Part shown: positions 16,368 to 23,851 of the stretch, piece after piece
How the letters are laid out: each line of letters starts with the position of its first letter
How positions within the stretch are numbered: position 1 is the first letter of the stretch
Origin: an uncultured Prevotella sp.
GTDB taxonomy: Bacteria > Bacteroidota > Bacteroidia > Bacteroidales > Bacteroidaceae
Direction of reading: 5' to 3'
Assembly: GCA_937892695.1 (NCBI GenBank)
Contig: CALBJK010000107.1
Span: 1-32,979, forward strand
Length of the DNA: 32,979 nucleotides
The notes under the pieces: generated by a model
Database searches by the model: none
What the model saw: only the letters and a program-made list of their open reading frames with translations
Told to the model about the DNA's origin: nothing
Program-made: the position numbers and the translations under genes

Positions 16368-18623
16368 CTAATCACCTGAAAAGGCTTCTATCTTGTCGAT
16401 GTTCTTCTCCTCGCCCACTATCCACAGGATGTCGCCCTCGCGGAAACGGTAGGACGGATGGATGGTGGTCAAATTCTCTCTTCCTTCTTCCAGACCGACG
16501 ACCATACAGCCGAACTGTTCGCGTATGCCACTCTCGCCGAGAGTCTTGCCGACAAAGCAGCTGCCATGTCCGAACATGACACGGCGCAGCTTCATCTCGC
16601 GGCTCTCTATGTCGGGGTCGTCGGCCATGACTTCGCTATCTACAGCTGCCTGGAAGACGGCAAGCTGATTGTCGCTGCCGATAGCCTGCACACGGTCGCC
16701 GGGAAAGAACACGCTGTCGCCACCGGGTATGTTGATGCGCCATCGGCCACGCAGGATGCTGCTGACCATAACGCCGAAACGACTGCCAATACGCAAATCG
16801 CGTAGTCGCCGACCTGCCCATGACGACCCTTCCGGAATGACAAAGTCGCCTATATGGATGTCGCGGTCGAGCAGCCGCCCTTCATAGAGAGGCTTCTTAG
16901 TACCGAGCACCTGTGCCTCGATGTCACGCGACCGCAGGTTTTGCTCGAACATCCGCTCCAGACGGATGCTGCGTCGTTTCATGCTTCGCGAAACTACAAT
17001 CAGCATCACAGCCCCGACAGCTATGCTCAGCATGAAGGCATTGGCGAAACGGGTAAGATAGTTGCAAACATAAAAGATAAACGCAGTGGCTATGACCATA
17101 CGCACGAGAACTGTGAACAGAAGAGGCAGACGGTTGACTCTGCTCTCACTCCAAAGTGACTTGAACTCTTCACTATGGTTCTTTTTCATTATTATAGCAC
17201 GCAAGAAAGGAGCCATCGCCACCACTGTGAGCAGACCGCATACGGCATTGGCCCACCAGTGGGGAAGAATGCTGCGCACAAAAGGCAGAAACGCTCTCAG
17301 CATCAGCACGACAGTCGCCATAGAAAGAATAGAATAGACGAAAGTGTTACGGGCCATGTCCAAGAGCAAGACCTTCCATTTGCTGTTACCTGTCTTGGCC
17401 GGACGGCTGAGCGTAAGATTATTGAGCATCGCAATCCAGCTGTCTGGCATTACACGTACCGTCCAGTTGTAACACGGAACGGCTGCCCTTATCATATAAG
17501 GTGTAAGAAATGTGGTGATGACCGACACAGCCACTACCACAGGATAAAGGAAATGGCCTATCACACCTAACGACAACCCGAGCGAAGCTATGATAAACGA
17601 GAATTCGCCTATCTGGGCCATAGAAAAGCCACAACGCATGGCCGACCGCAAAGTCTGGCCACCAAGAACAAAGGCGAACGTACCGAAGAGAGTCTGGCCG
17701 ACAATGATTGTCATAACAAGGACAATGATGGGAACAGCGTATTCTACAATTATCTTTGGGTCGACAAGCATACCCACTGAAACAAAGAAGACAGCCCCGA
17801 AAAGGTCTTTGACCGGAGCGACAAGACGTTCTATGCGGTCGGCTTCGACTGTCTCGGCAAGAATGGAACCCATGACAAAGGCTCCGAAAGCCGAACTGAA
17901 TCCGGCCGTTGTTGAAAGTACGGCCATAAGACAGCACAGTCCCACGGAAACAACCAGAAGTGTCTCGTCGTTGATGAGCCTGCGCACAGACCTCAGAAAT
18001 ATAGGAACGACAAAGATGCCGACGACAAACCACAGCACCAGAAAGAAAGCAATCCGGGCTATGCTGCCTATCATCTGGCCGCCGTCGGGGTTCTTGCCCA
18101 CGGCAATGGCTGAAAGCATCACCATCATCACAATGGCAAGGATGTCTTCGAGAATGAGGACACTCATAACCGGTTTGGCAAACTGTTGCTGCCTAAGTCC
18201 CATGTCGCCGAAAGCCTTATAGATAATTGTGGTAGAACTCATTGCCAGCATACCGCCGAGAAATACACAATCCATACGGCTCCACCCGAAAGCGTGCCCC
18301 ATGACCATTCCCAGTACCATCATGCAAAAAACTATCGTACAGGTGGTTATGATGGGGGCGACACCTGTTTTGATTATCTTTTTGAACGAGAAATCGAGAC
18401 CGAGCGAGAAGAGCAAAAACATAACTCCTATATCTGCCCAGATATGTATGTTGGCAGTATCCGCCACCGTAAATGTGTAGGGCATGTGCGGACCTACTAT
18501 ATAGCCGGCCACGACATACCCCAGGATAAGGGGCTGGCGCAATCGCTTGAAAACAAGAGTGGTGATACCGGCCACACCCAAAATGAGGGCCAAGTCGTGG
18601 ACAAGGGTTGGCAATTCTGACAT
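16368..18623 (-). CDS. CPA2-type cation/proton antiporter with two C-terminal RCK_C domains
   Basis: A 751-residue inner-membrane transporter from the ATG at 18623 (MSELPTLVHDLALILG); longer in-frame starts lack family similarity. Residues 1-385 are a Na+/H+-exchanger domain with the typical PLILGYVVAGYIVGPH (31-46) and LILEDILAIV, whose Glu159-Asp160 pair is the likely ion-binding site. A second hydrophobic block of about four helices (425-545) follows. Two RCK_C (TrkA-C) domains follow: about 592-660 (GDFVIPEGSSWAGRRLRDL) and 677-748 (HGSCFVGKTLGESGIREQFG). No nucleotide-binding RCK_N domain with a GxGxxG motif is present, unlike KefB/KefC. The likely role is K+ or Na+ extrusion in exchange for protons, gated by a ligand bound to the RCK_C domains. 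A small hairpin (18677-18691) lies in the leader. Confidence 0.88.
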   Translation of the reverse strand: MSELPTLVHDLALILGVAGITTLVFKRLRQPLILGYVVAGYIVGPHMPYTFTVADTANIHIWADIGVMFLLFSLGLDFSFKKIIKTGVAPIITTCTIVFCMMVLGMVMGHAFGWSRMDCVFLGGMLAMSSTTIIYKAFGDMGLRQQQFAKPVMSVLILEDILAIVMMVMLSAIAVGKNPDGGQMIGSIARIAFFLVLWFVVGIFVVPIFLRSVRRLINDETLLVVSVGLCCLMAVLSTTAGFSSAFGAFVMGSILAETVEADRIERLVAPVKDLFGAVFFVSVGMLVDPKIIVEYAVPIIVLVMTIIVGQTLFGTFAFVLGGQTLRSAMRCGFSMAQIGEFSFIIASLGLSLGVIGHFLYPVVVAVSVITTFLTPYMIRAAVPCYNWTVRVMPDSWIAMLNNLTLSRPAKTGNSKWKVLLLDMARNTFVYSILSMATVVLMLRAFLPFVRSILPHWWANAVCGLLTVVAMAPFLRAIIMKKNHSEEFKSLWSESRVNRLPLLFTVLVRMVIATAFIFYVCNYLTRFANAFMLSIAVGAVMLIVVSRSMKRRSIRLERMFEQNLRSRDIEAQVLGTKKPLYEGRLLDRDIHIGDFVIPEGSSWAGRRLRDLRIGSRFGVMVSSILRGRWRINIPGGDSVFFPGDRVQAIGSDNQLAVFQAAVDSEVMADDPDIESREMKLRRVMFGHGSCFVGKTLGESGIREQFGCMVVGLEEGRENLTTIHPSYRFREGDILWIVGEEKNIDKIEAFSGD

Positions 18624-18696
18624 AACTGTTATTCTCCGATTTCTTATTATGGCGACAGACACTCCGGCCATACCGTCGGGCATATTGCCCGAAATG

Positions 18697-18750
18697 AAAA
18701 AAAAATACGGACAAGACTGTTTCTTTCATGGAGAACAACCTTGTCCGTAT
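18697..18750 (-). terminator. Strong intrinsic terminator of pepT
   Basis: An 11-bp perfect stem, ATACGGACAAG (18705-18715) with CTTGTCCGTAT (18740-18750), is followed directly on the minus strand by a run of nine T (complement of 18697-18705). It begins 18 bp past the pepT stop codon, isolating pepT from the antiporter gene. Confidence 0.88.
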
Positions 18751-18767
18751 CAGTCTATTTCATATTC

Positions 18768-19991
18768 TTAGTCGTTGTAGTGAGACGTAAGTTCGCAGAT
18801 CTTAACTATCACGTCCATGGCCTTCTCCATCACCTGGATGCTTACAAACTCATAAGGGCCGTGGAAGTTGACACCTCCGGCGAAGATGTTGGGACACGGA
18901 AGCCCCTTGAAGGACAACTGCGCTCCATCCGTTCCGCCACGTATCGGAGCGACTTTTGGAGCGATGTGACACTCCTGCATGGCCTTGAGAACTATGTCGA
19001 TGATGTGCATGTTGTTCTCTATCTTCTCCTTCATGTTGTAGTACTGGTCGCTGATATCTGCCTTGACAGTGCCTTCGCCGTATTTCAGATTCATTCTGCG
19101 CACACAGTCTTCGATGAACAATTTGCGGTTCTCGAACAGGTTGCGGTCGTGGTCGCGAATTATGTACGACAACGTGGCGCGTTCGGTGCACGACTGTATA
19201 CCCAACAAATGGTAGAAGCCTTCGTAGCCTTCAGTTTCCTCGGGTGTTTCCTTTGCAGGTATCATGTCGGCGAACTCTACGGCCAGACGGTTTGCATTGA
19301 CCATCTTGCCTTTGGCGTAACCCGGATGTACGCTCACGCCCTTTATATGAATCTTTGCTCCGGCAGCATTAAAGTTTTCATACTCCAAATCGCCGAGGTC
19401 GCCGCCGTCCATGGTATAAGCCCACTGGCAGGCAAACTTCTCGACATCAAAATTGTGGGCGCCTTTTCCTATCTCCTCGTCGGGATTGAACGCCACGCGT
19501 ATGTCGCCATGCTCGATTTCGGGATGGTCGCGCAGATAGCACATAGCCTGAACAATCTCGGCTATGCCGGCTTTATCGTCGGCACCGAGAAGAGTGTGGC
19601 CGTCTGTAACGATAATGTCTTCGCCGACGTGCTGTTTCAGTTCAGGGAAAGTGGAAGGCGAAGAAACGATGCCTTTGGAGAGCGTGATGTCACCGCCGTC
19701 ATAGTCTTTGACGATGCGGGCCTTTATGTCTGCGCCACTACAGTCAGGGCTGGTGTCATAGTGGGAAATGAAGCCTATCGTGGGTACGTTCTTCTTCGTG
19801 TTGGACTTGAGTGTGGCGTAGATATAGCCCATGTCGTCCATCTCGACATCGGACAGACCTTCGCGCTCAAGCTCCTTCTTCAGATATTCGGCAAAGACAA
19901 GCTGCTTCTTCGTACTGGGAATGCTCGGCGAGTCTTCGTTCGACTGAGTGTCAAACTTGGTGTAATTCAAAAAACGTTCTGTGATTTCCAT
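18768..19991 (-). CDS. pepT: Peptidase T (tripeptide aminopeptidase, M20B)
   Basis: A 407-residue cytosolic zinc aminopeptidase that removes the N-terminal residue of tripeptides. The length and spacing match E. coli PepT. Metal and catalytic residues are visible: ISHYDTS with His77 and Asp79, LLGADDKAG with Asp138, and FNPDEEIG with Glu172 and Glu173. A dimerisation domain follows (KIHIKGVSVHPGYAKGKMVN), then the C-terminal IRGGTDGAQLSFKGLPCPN and GGVNFHGPYEFVS, which supplies the last histidine ligand. The gene appears monocistronic, with its own promoter and a strong terminator. Confidence 0.96.
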   Translation of the reverse strand: MEITERFLNYTKFDTQSNEDSPSIPSTKKQLVFAEYLKKELEREGLSDVEMDDMGYIYATLKSNTKKNVPTIGFISHYDTSPDCSGADIKARIVKDYDGGDITLSKGIVSSPSTFPELKQHVGEDIIVTDGHTLLGADDKAGIAEIVQAMCYLRDHPEIEHGDIRVAFNPDEEIGKGAHNFDVEKFACQWAYTMDGGDLGDLEYENFNAAGAKIHIKGVSVHPGYAKGKMVNANRLAVEFADMIPAKETPEETEGYEGFYHLLGIQSCTERATLSYIIRDHDRNLFENRKLFIEDCVRRMNLKYGEGTVKADISDQYYNMKEKIENNMHIIDIVLKAMQECHIAPKVAPIRGGTDGAQLSFKGLPCPNIFAGGVNFHGPYEFVSIQVMEKAMDVIVKICELTSHYND

Positions 19992-20061
19992 ATTGAATAA
20001 TGTTTGTTTCGTTATAAGGCGGTTGTAAATCCAGATATGTTATTTTACAGAGCACGCCGTG

Positions 20062-20105
20062 AGTAAGTATGTGCAAACTTACTGAAAAAAAACGAAACGA
20101 GGAAA
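20062..20105 (-). promoter_or_regulatory. pepT promoter with overlapping inverted repeat
   Basis: The minus strand carries TAAGTTTG (complement of 20074-20081), matching the -7 box TAnnTTTG. TTTC (complement of 20102-20105) sits 20 bp upstream as an imperfect -33 box. A 7-bp inverted repeat AGTAAGT (20062-20068) / ACTTACT (20077-20083) overlaps the -7 element, where a repressor would block initiation. The leader would be about 80 nt. Confidence 0.45.
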
Positions 20106-20168
20106 CAAATTCAATATTTTTAGAAAATCGGGAGACTTCATCAACACAATGTCATCGTAAAGGCCTAA

Positions 20169-23015
20169 TCAGTACCACTGCACAGCATTGCTATAGCCAC
20201 TTCGCTTATCATACTTCAAAGCATCGGTGAGCGTAGAGGCATTGCAACGGAAAGTAAAGTTGTAGCTTGTGTACGGAGCGAGCACCACCGAGCAGCTCAT
20301 GTTGAAGCAGTGAAGGTCGCGGTTGAGCGATGCCGTAGTCATTGAGAGCTTGCTCTCCTGAAAGTCATAGCCGCTGGAGAAGCTTATGTTCCATCCGTCA
20401 CTGATGCGGATATTGCCGCTGAAGTTGAGGGTCTGGGTGAACTTATAGGGGAATCGTCCTGTCTTGTCGTTGAACTTGTCAGGATTCATGTCTTCACTCA
20501 TCGTTATGCCATAACCGAAAGTAAGCGACCACGGCATCGAGAAACGCATGTAGCCGTCGGCATCAGTTTCGGCCTTGCCGCCGGTGTTTTTCTTCTTCGC
20601 TCCGCGCTGACCTTCAATCATGTCGTCGTCGACGTTACTCTCAATGTCCGTGTCTACTCCTTCTGCGTCCTTGCTGTTGCGTTTTTCTTCGTCGTCATCG
20701 TCATCTCCATGTCCGAAGAGCTTCTTCAGTTTTTCTGGATTGAGGGTGAACGAGATGTTCTGGGATGTGCCCTGGAAACGTCCGAAGCGTCCGTGACTCC
20801 ATTCCGTGTGGTTGCTAAGACGCGGCACACCGTCGGCTCCTCGCTCATATGCGTAGGTAGCGAAGAGTGCGGTCATATTGAAGGTGTAGCTCTTCCACCA
20901 TTTCAGACGCAGACGCACAGACAGGTCACTCCACGGACGTTCCTTGGCTGCAAAGTTATAGCCGAGGTTGAAACCGAGTTCGTCTATCAGACTTATCTTC
21001 TTCACGCCGGTCGAGTCTTTGTCCGACTTAATCTTCATTTCGATATTGTTCGACACGTCCAGAGACAGGTTACCAGACATCCCCTTACCCGGCACACCGT
21101 ACATGCCGCTGCTGTAAGGCGAATATTCGACCATAGAGACATTGCCGTCAGCGTCGGTCTTCTGGTAGGTTTTCCAATAACCGTAGCGCGATGCGCCGAA
21201 GTCTGGCGCGTAGCTGAACTGCAATGACGGAGTTATGACGTGACGTATGGTCTGTATCTTGTCGCCGAAGATTTTCTTGCTTGGTGTCCAGAAACCGTAC
21301 ATCTTGGTCGACAGGCCGAGTGACATGTTCCAGTTGTACACGTTGTTGAAACCGTAGACGGTGTCGCGCTTTTCTTCTTGCCGTTCGACATCCCACGAAC
21401 GCAGAATCTTGTTGGTGTACATGCGGTCAGTGAAATTGAACGACGGACTGACGTTGAGACAGTTGAACAGCATGAAATTGGCACTGACAGGGATGTTATG
21501 GTTGAAACCGTTCTCCCAGTCCTTTATGAGATTTGACTTGAAGAAAAGGTTTTCTTTTGTGTTTATGCGGTTTGACAGTTGACCTGTATAGCTGACGGCT
21601 ATTTTCTCATACCAGCGTTCTTTTCCTGCAGCATGTTTGCGCTTGAAAGGATAGAAGCGGCTGATAGAGATATTGAGGTCGGGCAGCGTGACCGACATAG
21701 TAGAGTCAATCATGTTCTGCGAGAGGTTCGACGTGGTACTCAGGCTCATGCCGATACTCGAAAACGTAGTGCTCCAGCTCACCGATGACGTTCGGGTCGA
21801 CTGTGTGAGAGTCTGCGGGTTGTAGAGGCTGTTGAGGTTGTTGCGTTCATAGCTCGACGTGGCAAAGTTGACACTGGCCGAGAGCGAACTGAACGGATTG
21901 GCCTTGGAATCCTGACGATGGTTCCACTGCACCTTGAAGCTTTTCTGCTCGGTGAAGTCTGGCATGCCCTTGTCGCCGTTCTTGGTGTCCTGATAGCTGA
22001 AGAAGAAGCTTCCGCTATACTTGTAACGTTTCTGGTAGTTGCTTGCCGCCGACAAGCCCCATGAACCTTTGGTGTAGATTTCGCCGAGAAGCTTCAAGTC
22101 CCACTTGTCACTTATTGCAAAATAGTACCCGCCGTCACGCAGATAGAAGCCTCGTGCACTTTCGTCTCCGTATGACGGCATGATGAAGCCGCTCGAATAG
22201 CTCTTCGTGAACGGGAAGAAGCCGTATGGTATGGCCAGAGGCAGAGGAACATCGGCAACTACAAGATAAGCCGGTCCGAAGATTACGTCTTTGCCGGGAC
22301 GTACCTTGGCCCGCGAAAGAGCGATGTAGAAATCGGGATGCTTGGCATCGCATGTGGTGTAGCGTCCGTGCTGGAGATAGATGTCGCCGTTCGCGTTGCG
22401 TTTTGACAGTTCACTGCGCAGGAATCCGTCTTCCTGCTTGGTGTAGACGTTGCCGATGAGACCCTTCTTTGTCTTGAAATTGAATGCCATTGTGTCGCTT
22501 TCATATTCGTCTGACCCCATCGTGAAGACGGGAGTTCCGACAAGAGTGTGCCCTGTCGAGTCGGTGGTGTCGCGTACACCTGTAGCATGTACCAGACTGC
22601 TGTCCAGACTCATGTTTATCTTTTCGCTCTTCAGGTCCATGTTCTCATACTTCACGGTGGCGTTGCCGTACAGATAGGCACGTTTCTGCCCTGCGTAGTA
22701 AACGAGCGAGTCGTCGGCGGTGTAGTTGACCGGCGAATTGATTCCGTTAGACTTCTGGCGGTTCATCGAGTCGAGACGTACCGAGTCGTCAATGGCTTTG
22801 TTATGGTGATATATGGCCAGTTGGAGCGAGTCCATCTGGGTAGTGTCCACAATGGCGTTGCCGGCCGAGTCGCCGGCCACGATATCCTTCTTGCCGACTG
22901 TCGTATCGCTGTCAATGACCGTGATCTTCTTTTTTTTCTGTAATGGGACGTTGGTTCCACCCATCACAAAGATGATGGCAAACAGAAGAAGCGATATGAC
23001 GGTCTTTATTCTCAT
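20169..23015 (-). CDS. lptD: LPS assembly outer-membrane protein LptD
   Basis: A 948-residue outer-membrane protein that, with LptE, inserts lipopolysaccharide into the outer leaflet. The start is the ATG at 23015; a TTG two codons upstream is less likely. A signal peptide (about 1-20) is followed by a linker and the LptA-like beta-jellyroll (about 80-210: DSLVYYAGQKRAYLYGNATV, KSEKINMSLDSSLVHATGV, GTPVFTMGSDEYESDTMAFN). A large beta-barrel completes the protein (about 230-948), with the PLPLAIPYGFFPF segment that marks the lumen entry region. An acidic and lysine-rich insert at about 767-815 (a run of five Asp, later KKK) probably forms a surface or periplasmic loop. It lies 148 bp after the HD-domain gene in the same direction. 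Confidence 0.88.
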   Translation of the reverse strand: MRIKTVISLLLFAIIFVMGGTNVPLQKKKKITVIDSDTTVGKKDIVAGDSAGNAIVDTTQMDSLQLAIYHHNKAIDDSVRLDSMNRQKSNGINSPVNYTADDSLVYYAGQKRAYLYGNATVKYENMDLKSEKINMSLDSSLVHATGVRDTTDSTGHTLVGTPVFTMGSDEYESDTMAFNFKTKKGLIGNVYTKQEDGFLRSELSKRNANGDIYLQHGRYTTCDAKHPDFYIALSRAKVRPGKDVIFGPAYLVVADVPLPLAIPYGFFPFTKSYSSGFIMPSYGDESARGFYLRDGGYYFAISDKWDLKLLGEIYTKGSWGLSAASNYQKRYKYSGSFFFSYQDTKNGDKGMPDFTEQKSFKVQWNHRQDSKANPFSSLSASVNFATSSYERNNLNSLYNPQTLTQSTRTSSVSWSTTFSSIGMSLSTTSNLSQNMIDSTMSVTLPDLNISISRFYPFKRKHAAGKERWYEKIAVSYTGQLSNRINTKENLFFKSNLIKDWENGFNHNIPVSANFMLFNCLNVSPSFNFTDRMYTNKILRSWDVERQEEKRDTVYGFNNVYNWNMSLGLSTKMYGFWTPSKKIFGDKIQTIRHVITPSLQFSYAPDFGASRYGYWKTYQKTDADGNVSMVEYSPYSSGMYGVPGKGMSGNLSLDVSNNIEMKIKSDKDSTGVKKISLIDELGFNLGYNFAAKERPWSDLSVRLRLKWWKSYTFNMTALFATYAYERGADGVPRLSNHTEWSHGRFGRFQGTSQNISFTLNPEKLKKLFGHGDDDDDEEKRNSKDAEGVDTDIESNVDDDMIEGQRGAKKKNTGGKAETDADGYMRFSMPWSLTFGYGITMSEDMNPDKFNDKTGRFPYKFTQTLNFSGNIRISDGWNISFSSGYDFQESKLSMTTASLNRDLHCFNMSCSVVLAPYTSYNFTFRCNASTLTDALKYDKRSGYSNAVQWY

Positions 23016-23036
23016 TATCAATTATAATGCAGAATG

Positions 23037-23044
23037 CAAAATTA
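23037..23044 (-). promoter_or_regulatory. Candidate lptD promoter -7 element
   Basis: The minus strand reads TAATTTTGCAT, matching TAnnTTTG, 21 bp before the lptD ATG, giving a very short leader. No good -33 box is visible. lptD could also be read through from the HD-domain gene. Confidence 0.35.
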
Positions 23045-23163
23045 CTCAAAATCGGGCTAACCCTCTCCCACCTTCCGCATTTTATGTTTTATTTAACTTT
23101 TCCGGATTTATCGAATTTCACGTTCCGCTGTCTCTTCCGTCAACCTGATACGGTTGAGCCACC

Positions 23164-23700
23164 TTATCCGAACATCCGCTCCATTTCCAGAAAACGCGCA
23201 AGGCCGTCCTCGCCGTGCTTGGCAACGCTGTGCTCTGCCTCTTTGAGGGTCTTAACCCTGTCTGGATGCGATTTCGAGTAGAATTTGTCAGCATAGCATA
23301 TCACCTTCTCTTCCAATGTCTCGGGAAGAAAGTCGTGATGCGGCAACGGAAGATTTTGTTCCTCAATCTCTTTCAAGCCGATTCCGGCTCCGGTGTGACG
23401 TTCGCACACCCTGGCATGACGCGGGAAGCCTTCGGCACGGAGCAGTTCGGCACCGTCGTAGCCATGCAGTATGTAAGGGTCTTTGCCATGACAGTAGATG
23501 CTCGGCGCGTCGGTCTCGAAGATGCCGATGTCGTGCAGCATAGCCCCCTCTTCTACAAACTGTCGGTCCATCTTCAATTCGGGATGGCGGTTGCAAATCT
23601 CCAGTGCCATGTCTGCCACGTCGCGGCTGTGACGCAGGAGCAGCCTGCGAAGATTATTGTCTTCGGGGTAGTATTTGTCTAAAATGCGCTGGTAATCCAA
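23164..23700 (-). CDS. HD-domain metal-dependent phosphohydrolase
   Basis: A 178-residue HD-superfamily protein. Candidate metal ligands are His24 (LLLRHSRDVADMAL), His56-Asp57 (AMLHDIGIF), His79, His102 (ERHTGAG) and Asp138 (CYADKF), matching the H..HD..H..D pattern of HDc phosphohydrolases of the YqeK or uncharacterised HDIG type. The reading frame has no ATG before the first HD histidine, and an upstream in-frame stop limits it, so the start is most likely the TTG at 23700 (MDYQRILDKYY). The substrate is unknown; nucleotides or cyclic nucleotides are usual for the family. It precedes lptD in the same direction with a 148-bp gap. Confidence 0.8.
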   Translation of the reverse strand: MDYQRILDKYYPEDNNLRRLLLRHSRDVADMALEICNRHPELKMDRQFVEEGAMLHDIGIFETDAPSIYCHGKDPYILHGYDGAELLRAEGFPRHARVCERHTGAGIGLKEIEEQNLPLPHHDFLPETLEEKVICYADKFYSKSHPDRVKTLKEAEHSVAKHGEDGLARFLEMERMFG

Positions 23701-23762
23701 TTGCTTATATATAAAAAATGTAACTGATACCTGTCAGATAAAATCAGTACAGGAAAAACCAA

Positions 23763-23836
23763 AAGGCAAAAAGATGAAAGGCAAGTCTTCATTGACGGCG
23801 ACCGTCACGCACTTCAGCCCTTCATCTTTTTGCCTT
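23763..23836 (-). terminator. Long hairpin after the carboxyltransferase gene
   Basis: A 16-bp perfect inverted repeat AAGGCAAAAAGATGAA (23763-23778) / TTCATCTTTTTGCCTT (23821-23836) encloses 42 nt that contain a second hairpin, TGACGG-CGA-CCGTCA (23793-23807). On the minus strand it starts 16 nt past the gene's stop and is followed by a T-rich tail (TTTGGTTTTTCC). It probably terminates the carboxyltransferase transcript. The size of the structure is unusual for a simple terminator. Confidence 0.6.
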
Positions 23837-23851
23837 CACAATTTATTGTTT

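Noticed and set aside
18741..20000. A 419-codon plus-strand frame opposite pepT
   Set aside because: It mirrors pepT almost exactly and shows no family features; pepT has all its active-site residues.
23140..23157. TCAACC/GGTTGA hairpin just past the HD-domain gene as a terminator
   Set aside because: The 6-bp stem has no T run after it on the minus strand, so termination before lptD is doubtful.
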